Shown here piece by piece: positions 8,811 through 18,244 of a DNA stretch of 64,000 nt. How positions within the stretch are numbered: the stretch's first letter is position 1; each line of letters begins with the position of its first letter. Source of the stretch: Chloroflexota bacterium (lineage in GTDB: Bacteria > Chloroflexota > Anaerolineae > Anaerolineales > Anaerolineaceae); the NCBI GenBank assembly GCA_009773005.1, contig WOUT01000001.1, positions 63,389 through 127,388 of the forward strand, written 5' to 3'. A model generated the notes under the pieces. That model saw nothing but the letters and a program-made list of their open reading frames with translations, had not been told where the DNA came from and made no database searches. The position numbers and the translations under genes are program-made.

Positions 8811-9512
8811 ATGGAATATTCATCATCTCAAAACTATAAACTTTCCGAGCTGTTAAAATACCTGGCATCAATACCTGAGGATGCACGTCAGCGGATTCCA
8901 CCACTAAGTGAACTCAGTCAAACCCTAGGTGTTAGCGTTGCATCGCTGCGTGAACAGCTCGAAGTCGCACGTTTGCTGGGGATTGTTGAAATAAAACCAA
9001 AATCTGGAATTCGAAAAACAAAATACGAGTTAAAACCAGCCGTTGTTGCTAGCCTGACCTACGGGGTTGAGTCAAACTCCCGGCTGTTTTGGCAAGTGTC
9101 AGATATGCGCAAGCACCTTGAAGCAGCCTACTTTATCGAAGCTGCCCAGATGCTTTCAACTGCTGACAAAGAAGAATTAGATGTTTTGGTTAAAAAAGCA
9201 CAACTAAGGCTTCGTAGCATTCCAAGTCAACTACCAAATATTGAACATCGGGAATTCCACCTTGTGATTTACCGGAGGATTTCCAATCATTTGGTATTTA
9301 ACCTCCTGGAAACTTATTGGGACCTTTATAGACTCACAGGATTGGATATTTATACAGATATTAACTATGTAGATCGGGTTTGGCAATATCATGCTCGCAT
9401 TGTTGAACAAATCAAACAGGGTAACTATTCAAGAGGATTACAAATTCTTTTGGAACATATGGACTTGATCAGCCAAAGAGAAAGACAAGCGCCACGACTA
9501 TCGTTTGAGTAG
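8811..9512 (+). CDS. GntR-family transcriptional regulator with FCD effector domain
   Basis: Protein of 233 residues. Residues 1-75 are the winged helix (IPPLSELSQTLGVSVASLREQL). Residues 90-225 are an all-helical FCD domain with His-containing motifs HREFH, YHARIVEQI and LLEHM, which typically hold a metal next to a carboxylate ligand. FCD regulators sense organic acids, which suits control of the 2-oxoacid oxidoreductase genes that follow after 40 bases. The inverted repeat and repeated 12-mer around its own promoter are the probable binding sites. The effector is unknown. Confidence 0.88.
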   Translation: MEYSSSQNYKLSELLKYLASIPEDARQRIPPLSELSQTLGVSVASLREQLEVARLLGIVEIKPKSGIRKTKYELKPAVVASLTYGVESNSRLFWQVSDMRKHLEAAYFIEAAQMLSTADKEELDVLVKKAQLRLRSIPSQLPNIEHREFHLVIYRRISNHLVFNLLETYWDLYRLTGLDIYTDINYVDRVWQYHARIVEQIKQGNYSRGLQILLEHMDLISQRERQAPRLSFE

Positions 9513-9552
9513 ATGAGTAATCAAATTATTAAGTTTGGAGACCAGACAAGAG

Positions 9553-11367
9553 ATGAGTGAGAAAAATTTCATTGAAAATGACTTTTGCATCACATTCAGT
9601 ACAGTCAACGGGTCTGGTAGCGCAACTGCGAATACGACCATTATGCGGGCATTATTCAAAATGGGAATTCCTGTTTCAGGAAAAAATATATTTCCATCCA
9701 ATATTCAAGGACTTCCAACCTGGTTTTCCCTTCGGTTGAGTAAGGATGGTTACCTGGCGCGGGTTGAAAAAGATGATATCGTGGTTTCGATGAACCCTGC
9801 GACGTTATCTAAGGAAATTGAATATATTACCAATGGCGGCGTACTTTTAGTACCGGACGATTACGCAGTCCATGATATACGGCCTGATATTATAGTTTAT
9901 CCTATGCCCATAAAAAAATTGATAAAGGATGCCGAAGTTGCACCTGGATTGAGAGATTACATTTCCAACATGGTTTACGTAGGAATTCTCTCTCAACTTC
10001 TCGGGATTGATCTGGATTTGGTGTACAAAGCTCTTGATTTCCATTTCAAAGGAAAACTAAAGGCCATTGATCAGAATTTCAATGTTGTTAAATCCGCTTT
10101 CGAATGGGCGCAGCATAATATTGAGAAGAGAGACCCTTACACTGTTAAAAAGATGAATGGGACAGATGGCTGCATCATGTCTGACGGGAATGCTGCCGCT
10201 GCCCTCGGTTCGATTTACGGTGGAGTTCAATTTTCCGCCTGGTACCCAATCACTCCTGCCACTAGTCTGGCGGAATCATTAATAGAGTATCTACCTGAAT
10301 TTCGAATAGATCCAGATACTGGAAAAGATACTTATGCTGTGGTGCAATCAGAAGATGAGCTTGCTGCAATTGGAATGGCAATTGGTGCGGGTTGGGGAGG
10401 GTTAAGGTCGATGACTTCAACCTCAGGACCTGGTTTATCTTTGATGTCAGAATATATTGGTCTTGCGTACTATGCAGAGGTTCCAGTTGTTATTTGGGAT
10501 GTTCAACGTGTTGGTCCAAGCACTGGTATGCCGACCAGAACCGCACAAGGCGATTTAACAATGGTCAATTTCATCAGTCATGGTGATAAAAACATGATCA
10601 TCCTGATTCCTGGATCGATCAATGAATGTTTTGAATTCGGATGGCGAGCATTTGATATTGCCGAGCGATTACAAACCCCGGTGATCGTGCTCTCAGACCT
10701 CGATTTTGGTATGAACCAATGGATGACAAAGAAATTTATTTATCCTGATCAGCCAATGGATCGCGGTAAAGTGCTTTGGGAAGTAGACCTTGAAAAAATG
10801 CTTAAAAAACATAGTGGAGAGTGGGGAAGGTATCGCGATATTGATGGCGATGGAATCCCCTACAGAACGTTACCGGGCAATATGCATCCTAAAAGCGGAT
10901 ACTTCACTCGTGGGACGAGCCACACAGAAGATGCAGGGTATACCGAAGATCCTGTCATATGGGAGACACTATTTGCGCGTATTGCAAAAAAATTCGAAAC
11001 AGCAAAAAAGTATTTACCAAATGCAATCGCCGATTACAAACAAAATGCTGAAATTGGGATCATATCCTCCGGCTCTGCAGACCCGGCTGTTGTTGAAGCC
11101 AGAGATTTGTTAGCTAAACAAGGTGTCAAAACAAATTACTTGCGGATCCGCAGCATTCCTTTCAACGATGAAGTTGGTGACTTTATTTTCAAACATAAGA
11201 GACTTGTGGTTATCGAATTAAATAGAGATGGGCAGCTGCATCAATTACTTACCTTGTCCTTTCCAGATGCTGCCGCAAAAATGAAAAAATCAGCACATAT
11301 GGACGGTCTTCCGCTGACTGCGCGTTGGGTAGAAAAACAGATCCTTGAAAATGAGGAGAATTCGTGA
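9553..11367 (+). CDS. korA: 2-oxoacid:ferredoxin oxidoreductase, fused gamma-alpha subunit
   Basis: Subunit of a 2-oxoacid:ferredoxin oxidoreductase, probably of the 2-oxoglutarate type, which makes acyl-CoA, CO2 and reduced ferredoxin. About 604 residues. The N-terminal 190 residues are the gamma domain (VNGSGSATANTTIMRALF, GIPVSGKNIFPSNIQGLPTW). The alpha part begins near residue 205 and has YPITPATSLAESL and SEDELAAIGMAIGAGWGG. The frame is open from TTG 9535, but ATG 9553 is the better start, with GGAG at 9537-9540. Substrate choice among 2-oxoglutarate, pyruvate and others cannot be proved from motifs. The two-subunit fused layout is the KorAB form. Confidence 0.9.
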   Translation: MSEKNFIENDFCITFSTVNGSGSATANTTIMRALFKMGIPVSGKNIFPSNIQGLPTWFSLRLSKDGYLARVEKDDIVVSMNPATLSKEIEYITNGGVLLVPDDYAVHDIRPDIIVYPMPIKKLIKDAEVAPGLRDYISNMVYVGILSQLLGIDLDLVYKALDFHFKGKLKAIDQNFNVVKSAFEWAQHNIEKRDPYTVKKMNGTDGCIMSDGNAAAALGSIYGGVQFSAWYPITPATSLAESLIEYLPEFRIDPDTGKDTYAVVQSEDELAAIGMAIGAGWGGLRSMTSTSGPGLSLMSEYIGLAYYAEVPVVIWDVQRVGPSTGMPTRTAQGDLTMVNFISHGDKNMIILIPGSINECFEFGWRAFDIAERLQTPVIVLSDLDFGMNQWMTKKFIYPDQPMDRGKVLWEVDLEKMLKKHSGEWGRYRDIDGDGIPYRTLPGNMHPKSGYFTRGTSHTEDAGYTEDPVIWETLFARIAKKFETAKKYLPNAIADYKQNAEIGIISSGSADPAVVEARDLLAKQGVKTNYLRIRSIPFNDEVGDFIFKHKRLVVIELNRDGQLHQLLTLSFPDAAAKMKKSAHMDGLPLTARWVEKQILENEENS

Positions 11368-12416
11368 TGACGACTCAAGTTGCTCCTTCCGCCTCACTGA
11401 ATTTGAATAAAGTTGGACTTTCCAGAAACGATTACAAGGGGGCTCCTTCCACTCTTTGCCAGGGATGTGGTCATAACGGAATTGCTGCGCAAATTGTGGC
11501 TGCTTGTTTTGAAATGAATCTGGTGCCGGAGAAAGTAGTTAAATTTAGCGGAATTGGCTGCTCCAGTAAAAGTCCAACTTACTTTTTAGGGCGATCGTTT
11601 AGTTTCAATGGCCTACATGGAAGAATGCCGTCACTCGCATTAGGCGGCATGTTCGCCGACCGAACATTGAAAGGTTTCGGCGTCAGCGGCGATGGCGACA
11701 CTGCCAGTATTGGAATTGGACAATTCAAGCATTTGGTGCGAAGAAATCTTCCGATGGTTTATATCGTTGAAAATAATGGCGTTTATGGATTAACCAAAGG
11801 ACAGTTTTCAGCGACCGCTGAACGAGGATTAATGCTCAAAAAGCAAGGAACCAATCCGTATTTACCTGTAGATATTGCGATGGAGGCTCTTATTTCAAAT
11901 GCAACATATGTGGCGCGCTCATTTGCCGGAGACCCCAAGCAAGTGAAAGAACTCCTTAAAGCTGCCATTGCGCACAATGGTATTGCGGTGCTGGATATCA
12001 TCAGTCCGTGCGTGACTTTTCATAATCATGAGAACTCGTTCCATTCCTATAGTTTTGGCAAACAACATGAAGAGCCGCTGCATGAGATCTCGTTTGTTCC
12101 TGCTCGTGACGAGATCACTGTAGATGATTTTGAAGAAGGAACTACGCGAGAAGTCGAATTACATGATGGCAGTCATGTGATATTAAAGAAATTGGAAAAG
12201 GAATATGATCCGCGTGATCGGTGGCAAGCGTTGCGAATGTTGGAGGAAGCACAAGTTAATAACTGGTTGATTACCGGGTTGATTTATGTTTCTCCGGAAA
12301 CGCCATCCATGTTTGACATTTATAATATTCCGGAAACTCCCCTTAATCGCACACCTGACAGTAAACTAAGACCCTCGAGAGAATCGCTGGATGCCTTGAA
12401 TGATAAGATGTTCTAG
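11367..12416 (+). CDS. korB: 2-oxoacid:ferredoxin oxidoreductase beta subunit
   Basis: Thiamine-diphosphate-binding beta subunit, about 349 residues. TLCQGCGHNGIAAQI and SGIGCSSKSPTYF give Cys ligands of the [4Fe-4S] cluster. GDGDTASIG followed by NNGVYGLTKGQ is the ThDP/Mg2+ site. Both GTG 11364 and ATG 11367 are possible. ATG 11367 lies eight bases after GGAG and overlaps the korA stop by one base (TGATG), so I prefer it. The C-terminal 70 residues are an extension typical of this subgroup. An intrinsic terminator follows immediately. Confidence 0.92.
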   Translation: MTTQVAPSASLNLNKVGLSRNDYKGAPSTLCQGCGHNGIAAQIVAACFEMNLVPEKVVKFSGIGCSSKSPTYFLGRSFSFNGLHGRMPSLALGGMFADRTLKGFGVSGDGDTASIGIGQFKHLVRRNLPMVYIVENNGVYGLTKGQFSATAERGLMLKKQGTNPYLPVDIAMEALISNATYVARSFAGDPKQVKELLKAAIAHNGIAVLDIISPCVTFHNHENSFHSYSFGKQHEEPLHEISFVPARDEITVDDFEEGTTREVELHDGSHVILKKLEKEYDPRDRWQALRMLEEAQVNNWLITGLIYVSPETPSMFDIYNIPETPLNRTPDSKLRPSRESLDALNDKMF

Positions 12417-12422
12417 AAAACG

Positions 12423-12450
12423 ATCCCCGGGTTACGGCTTGGGGATTTTT
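12423..12450 (+). terminator. Intrinsic terminator of korB
   Basis: ATCCCC (12423-12428) pairs with GGGGAT (12441-12446), followed by a T run. The sulfurtransferase gene on the other strand ends at 12452, so the hairpin separates convergent units. Confidence 0.75.
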
Positions 12451-12451
12451 A

Positions 12452-13306
12452 TTATATATCTTTGGTGATTGGATTCGCAGGATCGCTGATCCACTCGCTC
12501 CAAGAACCGGCGTACAGTTTGGCGAGGGGTATGCCAGCGTGTGCCATTGCAACCAGATGAAGGCAGGATGTCACGCCTGATCCACAGTACACCACTGCGT
12601 TTTCTGGTTTCACACCGTTTAATAAATTCAGAAACCCCTCTTTCATTGTTTGTTGCGGAAGAAACATTCCGACTTTATCAAGATTGTTGCCGTGAAAACG
12701 ATTGACTGCACCGGGGATCCGACCGGCAACCGGGTCTATTGGCTCCATTTTACCGGTATAGCGTTCTGGAGCGCGGGCATCAATGATCATGTAGTCGCTT
12801 AATGGTGCGATTTTCATTAACTCAGAACTCGAAATGATCATTGACGGGTCTGATTTTCCTTTAAAGTGAGCAGGTTTATTCTTATTAAACCCTGATTCTG
12901 TGGGATTCTTGTCTGCAAGCCATTTCACGAATCCTCCATCCAATAAACCGACTGCATTATGACCATAGTATTTCAACAAAAACCACAGACGGGACGCCAT
13001 ACTCCCAGAAGTTGTATCATAAACGATGACCTGGGTATTTATGTCAATTCCCAAGTTTGAGCAGGTTCTAAAAAAAACATCTGAGTCAGGTAAAGGGTGA
13101 CGACCTGATTTTAAATTGACCAGTCCAGATAGATCAGACTTTAGATTGGCATAGACCGCGCCAGGGATATGAAATTGCTCATAATCAAACTGACCCCATG
13201 TTGGATTTGAAAGGTCAAACCGGCAATCGACTATAACCCAACCAAGAGTAGAGAGGTTGGCAAGTAACTCTTCAGTTGAAATAATTGTCGAAAACAAAAT
13301 GTCCAT
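12452..13306 (-). CDS. sseA: Two-domain sulfurtransferase (SseA-like rhodanese)
   Basis: Sulfurtransferase of 284 residues with two rhodanese domains. The first (1-130) is inactive-like. The second carries the active loop VVYCGSGVTSCL, where CGSGVT is the loop of 3-mercaptopyruvate sulfurtransferases (thiosulfate enzymes usually have CRxGxT). It transfers sulfane sulfur to thiols or cyanide. The start follows the stop of the GNAT-like gene without a gap, so it is the last gene of a pyk-GNAT-sseA unit. Preferred donor is inferred from the loop only. Confidence 0.87.
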   Translation of the reverse strand: MDILFSTIISTEELLANLSTLGWVIVDCRFDLSNPTWGQFDYEQFHIPGAVYANLKSDLSGLVNLKSGRHPLPDSDVFFRTCSNLGIDINTQVIVYDTTSGSMASRLWFLLKYYGHNAVGLLDGGFVKWLADKNPTESGFNKNKPAHFKGKSDPSMIISSSELMKIAPLSDYMIIDARAPERYTGKMEPIDPVAGRIPGAVNRFHGNNLDKVGMFLPQQTMKEGFLNLLNGVKPENAVVYCGSGVTSCLHLVAMAHAGIPLAKLYAGSWSEWISDPANPITKDI

Positions 13307-14422
13307 TCAGGATAAGGACTTCTTAAATGTCCTATGGCGTTTATTCCACACAACTTTCATGGTGTCGGCGTCTGATCTACTGCGATAATTCCTTTCGTCA
13401 ACTTGTACGATTTCCGCTTTTTTAAAATGAGAGTTATGTAAAACTTTGTCAATTTCCGCATAGAGAACAGCATTACCTCCGAGCCCCTGATATTCAGGAA
13501 GAAGGCCGACTGCCTCGATGTCAAGGATTCTTGTGTATTTCTTTGCCAAAAGTAGAGCCATCCAACCAAAGGGAAATAAATTCCCTCTCGAAAACTTTAT
13601 GCCTTGATTGATATTTGGAAATGCGATAAGGAATCCTGCAATATCATCTCCACGCAAAATGAGTTTCATGTAGCGCGGATCAGCAATCGCAAGAATATTC
13701 TTGGCCAATAAATTAAATTCTTCAGGTGTCGAAGGACAAAAGCCAAGATTATCAGCAAAGGCTCGATGATGAATCTCATCCATTCGCGGTATCCAGTTTT
13801 GCATCTCTGAGGTTGAGTGAAAACTCCGGACAACGAAATTTCCTCTTGATAGGACTTTTTTGGCTACATTATGAATTCTTTGATCAATATGGCTATCCAA
13901 ATAACCAGAAAAATGATCTGAAAAATTCTGGTAACCAGCCGTTTCAAGTTGAATTTGATAATAGGGCATGTTATAGATCATGCCTGTGGCAGGGTGCTGA
14001 TCAAATCCGTCAACTAATAATCCAATGCAGTTCGAGCGCAGTAGTCCGCGCGGTCCGTAGAGTTCAGATATTTTTCGCTTAAAACACCAATCTTCCGCTG
14101 CAAATAATAGCGCTTCCGCTACTTGTTGGTCATCAATTGATTCAAAGTAATAAAAGAATGCCGTGTTGGTTTTATGATAATCGCAATAATTCGCATTTTT
14201 CATTACCGCTATCCTTCCAACAATTTGCTTTTCACTTTCTACTACAATAAAGTCGGCATCAGAGTGAGCATAGAATGGATGCTTTTTTCGGTCCATCGCA
14301 AATTCGATCTCCCCGGGCAACGGAGGAACCCAATAAGGGTTTTTACGATAGATTGAAAATGGCAGTAATCTGAATTGTTTTACATGTCTTGGGTTATTTG
14401 TATCGAGAATTCTGGTTTTCAA
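13307..14422 (-). CDS. GNAT-like acetyltransferase-fold protein, paralogue 1
   Basis: Protein of 371 residues. I recognise only the fold. The C-terminal half has a motif A-like segment, GLLPEYQGLGGNAVLYAE, that resembles the acetyl-CoA pyrophosphate loop (Q/RxxGxG/A). The N-terminal part has FWVPP-like and KKHPFYAHSDADFIVVE segments. A second copy with the same architecture lies at 46595-47725. No substrate is known to me. It sits between pyk and the sulfurtransferase gene, 18 bases after pyk and directly abutting sseA. Confidence 0.72.
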   Translation of the reverse strand: MKTRILDTNNPRHVKQFRLLPFSIYRKNPYWVPPLPGEIEFAMDRKKHPFYAHSDADFIVVESEKQIVGRIAVMKNANYCDYHKTNTAFFYYFESIDDQQVAEALLFAAEDWCFKRKISELYGPRGLLRSNCIGLLVDGFDQHPATGMIYNMPYYQIQLETAGYQNFSDHFSGYLDSHIDQRIHNVAKKVLSRGNFVVRSFHSTSEMQNWIPRMDEIHHRAFADNLGFCPSTPEEFNLLAKNILAIADPRYMKLILRGDDIAGFLIAFPNINQGIKFSRGNLFPFGWMALLLAKKYTRILDIEAVGLLPEYQGLGGNAVLYAEIDKVLHNSHFKKAEIVQVDERNYRSRSDADTMKVVWNKRHRTFKKSLS

Positions 14423-14440
14423 TGTTGATTCCTTATAGCA

Positions 14441-15889
14441 TTAGACTTCTTCCCCGACGGTATGCAGTAATGCCAGGTTCGGCAAACGCATTGCCCCTAC
14501 TGGAAATCCCGATATCAATACAATCTGTTGACCTGGTTTCAATTGCGTTCTTTGTTTAAGGGCATGATCAACGCTCTGAACCATCCCTTCTAGCGAAGTT
14601 GCAAAAGGTACCAGCACAGGCAACACGCCCCAATAAAGGTTTGTAAGGGTTAGCGTTTTTGGTTCAGGGGTGAATGCCATTATAGGCACACGAGGGCGGG
14701 CTTTTGACATCAATAATGCAGTTTTTCCGGATTGAGTGAAAACGGCAATATTGGATACATCCCGGTCATGCGCAAGTTCCTTGGCGGCGTTACAGATGCT
14801 TAAAGCATCATCTTTCAGTGCTTCTTTTGGAAATTCCTCGCATAAACTCCATTCATCGGTGTGTTTCTCGGCTTCACGAACGATAGAATCCATCATTTTT
14901 ACACTCTCGACAGGATACTCTCCAGAAGCGGTCTCACCGGAAAGCATAACTGCATCACTGCCATCAAAGATCGCATTTGCAACATCTGAAGCTTCGGCGC
15001 GGGTGGGTCTTGGATTATGGATCATCGAATCGAGCATCTGCGTGGCAGTGATGACAATTTTGGCATGCCGATTTGCACTTTGAATGATCTCTTTTTGCAT
15101 GATCGGTACAACCGAGGGAGAAGTCTCCACACCGAGATCTCCGCGGGCAACCATTACGCCATCTGAAATATGTATGATTTCGTGCAAATTCTTTACTGCT
15201 TCAGGTCTTTCCATTTTCGCAATGATCGGAGTAGTACTTCTGGACGGATTCAAGGATTTTATTGCTTCTCGAACGATTTCAATATCTCTGCCAGTCTCAA
15301 CAAAGGAGATAGCAACATAATCGACCTCGTGAGCCAACCCAAATTCGAGATCCAATCTGTCTTTTTCTGTGAAACTGGGGATTCCTAAATGCGCTCCCGG
15401 GAGATTCACACCTTTATGAGAGGTGAGAGTACCGCCGATAATCACCTTGGTGATGACGGTTTCTTCAATAACTTGTTTTACTTGAAGTTCTAATTGCCCA
15501 TCATCCAACAGGATTCGGTTTCCAGGTTTGACTCCTTTAGCCAAATTGGGTACATCCAGGGGCAATGCCATTTCATTGCCCGTGAAATCTTCTTCTCCTG
15601 TACCTGCCATGAATAATTTCAAGGTTTGGCCGGTTTCAAGATGAATGCCTTCTGGCGGCAAAATACCAACCCGCAATTTGGGTCCTTGAAGATCCTGAAG
15701 GATCGAGATCGGGCGATTCACTTCCTTTGCACATTCTCGAATAATAGAAATTAATTTTTCATGAGACTCATGAGTGCCGTGGGAAAAATTTAACCGAGCC
15801 ACGTCCATACCTGCTTCGATCAACTGAAGAATGGTGTCCTTATCGGATGAACTTGGACCCAGCGTGCATACAATTTTTGCGAATCGCAT
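14441..15889 (-). CDS. pyk: Pyruvate kinase
   Basis: Converts phosphoenolpyruvate and ADP to pyruvate and ATP. The 482-residue protein has the family pattern: MRFAKIVCTLGPSS at the start, ARLNFSHG, IIAKMERPEAV with the catalytic Lys, ITATQMLDSM, and PTRAEASDVANAI. No extra C-terminal PEP-utiliser domain is present. AGGAAGG precedes the start. It leads a minus-strand unit with the GNAT-like gene and the sulfurtransferase. The window also holds a phosphofructokinase with PPi-type residues, so both ends of lower and upper glycolysis are represented. Confidence 0.96.
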   Translation of the reverse strand: MRFAKIVCTLGPSSSDKDTILQLIEAGMDVARLNFSHGTHESHEKLISIIRECAKEVNRPISILQDLQGPKLRVGILPPEGIHLETGQTLKLFMAGTGEEDFTGNEMALPLDVPNLAKGVKPGNRILLDDGQLELQVKQVIEETVITKVIIGGTLTSHKGVNLPGAHLGIPSFTEKDRLDLEFGLAHEVDYVAISFVETGRDIEIVREAIKSLNPSRSTTPIIAKMERPEAVKNLHEIIHISDGVMVARGDLGVETSPSVVPIMQKEIIQSANRHAKIVITATQMLDSMIHNPRPTRAEASDVANAIFDGSDAVMLSGETASGEYPVESVKMMDSIVREAEKHTDEWSLCEEFPKEALKDDALSICNAAKELAHDRDVSNIAVFTQSGKTALLMSKARPRVPIMAFTPEPKTLTLTNLYWGVLPVLVPFATSLEGMVQSVDHALKQRTQLKPGQQIVLISGFPVGAMRLPNLALLHTVGEEV

Positions 15890-15944
15890 GATTGATTCCT
15901 TCCTGTTATGAGAACTATAACCATTTTATCTTAAATATTGCCTC

Positions 15945-15989
15945 CAATAAAAATAACAGACTGCACTGATAGTAGTTGCAGCCTGTTAT
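15945..15989 (-). terminator. Intrinsic terminator of argF-rocD
   Basis: On the minus strand a 13-base stem (positions 15977-15989 with 15953-15965, one G-U) has an 11-base loop and is followed by TTTTATT. It lies 14 bases past the rocD stop. Confidence 0.85.
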
Positions 15990-16003
15990 CTAGTAGAATT
16001 ATT

Positions 16004-17206
16004 CTAACCCATCATTAAAACATTCTTGATTAGAGGCAAAGCCCAATCAACCGTTTTCCGGTCAATCACAAGAGGTGGTGCGAACCGGATTACATTATCA
16101 TGGGTCTCTTTAGCGAGAATACCCTTTTCTTTTAAGGCGACACAAAACCGCCGGGCGCCTTTTGCTTCCGGTATTAATTCAATACCGATCAATAGACCTT
16201 TGCCGCGAATTTCTTTGATATATGGGCTGTTGATTTTCCGCAGTTCATTCATAAAATACTCACCCAAAACAGCGGCATTATTGATTAATTTCTCGTCTTT
16301 GATTACTCGCAATGCGGCACGTGCAACTGCGGCGGCAACCGGGTTTCCACCAAACGTTGATCCGTGTTCACCGGGTGTGTATAATCCCATTACAGCTTTA
16401 TCAGCCAGAACAGCCGAAACAGGATAGAAACCACCTGACAGGGCTTTGCCGATAATGACCATGTCTGGGCGTACACCATCGTGTTCAGACGCGAACAGTT
16501 TACCAGTTCTACCCAAACCGGTCTGGATCTCGTCCGCAATAAAGAGCACATTGTTCTTCTCGCAAATCCGTTTCACTTCGGTCAAATAACCCTTGGGCGG
16601 AATTAAAACTCCACCTTCACCTTGAATGGGCTCTAGCATCACGGCGGCGGTGTTTTTGTTAATTGCTTTCTCGATGGCTTTTGCATCCCCGTAAGGAACG
16701 GATTCAAAACCAGGTGTAAAGGGCCCGAAATCTTCTTTATATAAAGGCTCGCTGGAAAAAGAGACAATGGAAATCGTCCGCCCGTGGAAGTTGCCGTTTG
16801 CGACGATGATCTCGGCTTTATGGCGTTGAATGCCTTTTACAACATAACCCCATTTACGAGCAAGTTTTAAAGCAGTTTCAACCGCTTCAGCGCCGCTGTT
16901 CATGGGAAGTGACATCTCATACCCGGTCATTTCTGACAACTCTTTATAAAAGAGCGGAAGTTGGTCATTCCGAAATGCGCGAGAAGTGAGCGTCACTTTC
17001 TTAGCCTGGGCAATCATGGCTTTCAATATTTTAGGATGAACATGACCTTGATTTAATGCAGAATATGCGCTTAGGCAATCCAGATACTTCTTTCCGTCCA
17101 CATCGGTGACCCAAACCCCTTTGCCTTTGGTGATCACAACATCCAGAGGGTGGTAATTATGGGCGCCGTATTTTTCTTCCATTTCGATGTATTCTTGTGT
17201 TTTCAT
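16004..17206 (-). CDS. rocD: Ornithine aminotransferase
   Basis: PLP enzyme converting ornithine and 2-oxoglutarate to glutamate-5-semialdehyde and glutamate. About 400 residues. EKYGAHNYHPLDVV and CLSAYSALNQGH at the N-terminus are the ornithine aminotransferase form of class III aminotransferases, not the ArgD form. FIADEIQTGLGRTG and GKALSGGFYP (PLP Lys) are present. The frame is open to 17308, but ATG 17206 with GGAG in front begins the family-like sequence MKTQEYIEMEEKYG. It starts one base after the argF stop, so the two are translationally linked. Confidence 0.92.
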   Translation of the reverse strand: MKTQEYIEMEEKYGAHNYHPLDVVITKGKGVWVTDVDGKKYLDCLSAYSALNQGHVHPKILKAMIAQAKKVTLTSRAFRNDQLPLFYKELSEMTGYEMSLPMNSGAEAVETALKLARKWGYVVKGIQRHKAEIIVANGNFHGRTISIVSFSSEPLYKEDFGPFTPGFESVPYGDAKAIEKAINKNTAAVMLEPIQGEGGVLIPPKGYLTEVKRICEKNNVLFIADEIQTGLGRTGKLFASEHDGVRPDMVIIGKALSGGFYPVSAVLADKAVMGLYTPGEHGSTFGGNPVAAAVARAALRVIKDEKLINNAAVLGEYFMNELRKINSPYIKEIRGKGLLIGIELIPEAKGARRFCVALKEKGILAKETHDNVIRFAPPLVIDRKTVDWALPLIKNVLMMG

Positions 17207-17207
17207 T

Positions 17208-18134
17208 TTATTCTCCGGCAAGAAGTTTATAGAGGACAGCTTTTTGTGCGTGCAGCCGGTTGTGAGCTTGCGGGAAAATGACTGAGTGTGGACCATCTGC
17301 CACCTCATCAGTCAATTCCTGGTTGCGATGAGCGGGCAGGCAGTGCATCACAATCACGTCCTTGTCTGCTTCAGAGACCAGATTGGCATTAACCTGGTAG
17401 GGCGGGAAGACAAGTTTGCGTTTTTCTGTTTCGGCTTCCTGTCCCATGCTCGTCCATGTGTCGGTGTAAATGACGTGAGCAGATTTTACGGACTGGTGCG
17501 GATCCCGGAGGAAGTTCAACTTGCTTCCACTGGTTTTGGCGAATTTTATTGCATCTTCAACTGCTTTTGGAGTAATATCATAACCTTCCGGGTTGGCAAT
17601 GGTGAAATTCGCGCCCAGTTTAGAGCAAATATGCATCAAAGAGACTGCAACGTTATTGCCGTCTCCGAGGTAAGTGACATTCAGGTCTTTCAGTGTGCCG
17701 AATTTTTCGATGATCGTTAGGGCATCTGCCATCCCCTGACAGGGGTGATTGTAATCACTTAAACCATTGATGACCGGAATAGATGCCCATTTTGCCAATT
17801 CCAAGACATGCGCGTGATCAAAAACGCGTGCCATAATCGCGCTGACATATCCGGAGATGACTCTTGCAACGTCAGCCACCGATTCGCGTTGACCCAGACC
17901 AATTTCATTTGGAGAAATATACAAGGCGTCACCACCCATGTGGCGCATTGCCATGTCAAAACTCATACGAGTACGCAGACTCGGTTTTTGGAAAACCATC
18001 GCCAGAACTTTGCCTTTGAAGACCGGTTTATTACCGGTAGCAAAATGTTCTTTTTTAAGTCTGATTGCCAGGTCTAACATCTCTTGTAAAGCTTCAGGAG
18101 AATAATCGGACACAGCAAGAAAATCTTTTTTCAT
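17208..18134 (-). CDS. argF: Ornithine carbamoyltransferase
   Basis: Makes citrulline from ornithine and carbamoyl phosphate. About 308 residues, with carbamoyl-phosphate loop SLRTR (usually STRTR), HPCQGMAD, and the ornithine-site HCLPAHR. ATG 18134 is preceded by AGAGGA at good spacing. The upstream TTG at 18152 is less likely. Pairing with rocD rather than argB/C/J puts ornithine at a branch between arginine synthesis and glutamate/proline. Whether the flow is biosynthetic or catabolic cannot be decided from this pair. Confidence 0.94.
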   Translation of the reverse strand: MKKDFLAVSDYSPEALQEMLDLAIRLKKEHFATGNKPVFKGKVLAMVFQKPSLRTRMSFDMAMRHMGGDALYISPNEIGLGQRESVADVARVISGYVSAIMARVFDHAHVLELAKWASIPVINGLSDYNHPCQGMADALTIIEKFGTLKDLNVTYLGDGNNVAVSLMHICSKLGANFTIANPEGYDITPKAVEDAIKFAKTSGSKLNFLRDPHQSVKSAHVIYTDTWTSMGQEAETEKRKLVFPPYQVNANLVSEADKDVIVMHCLPAHRNQELTDEVADGPHSVIFPQAHNRLHAQKAVLYKLLAGE

Positions 18135-18181
18135 ACTAAATCCTCTCGGCAAACGGGGTTAGTTACGGTAGTGGTGAGTAT

Positions 18182-18187
18182 ATTATA
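18182..18187 (-). promoter_or_regulatory. Candidate -10 box of argF-rocD
   Basis: TATAAT on the minus strand, 48 bases before the argF start, inside an AT-rich spacer. No good -35 at 16-18 bases is visible, so an activator or an alternative element may be needed. Confidence 0.4.
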
Positions 18188-18244
18188 CCGTATTGGTTTA
18201 GAGACTGGTCATAAATAAATTTTATATAGAAGAAAAAAAGGAAC

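Noticed and set aside
12452-15889. Horizontal transfer of the pyk-GNAT-sulfurtransferase unit
   Set aside because: No flanking repeats, integrase, tRNA target or change in base use visible by eye.
17286-17720. 144-codon open frame opposite argF
   Set aside because: No ribosome site and no recognisable pattern; antisense shadow of argF.
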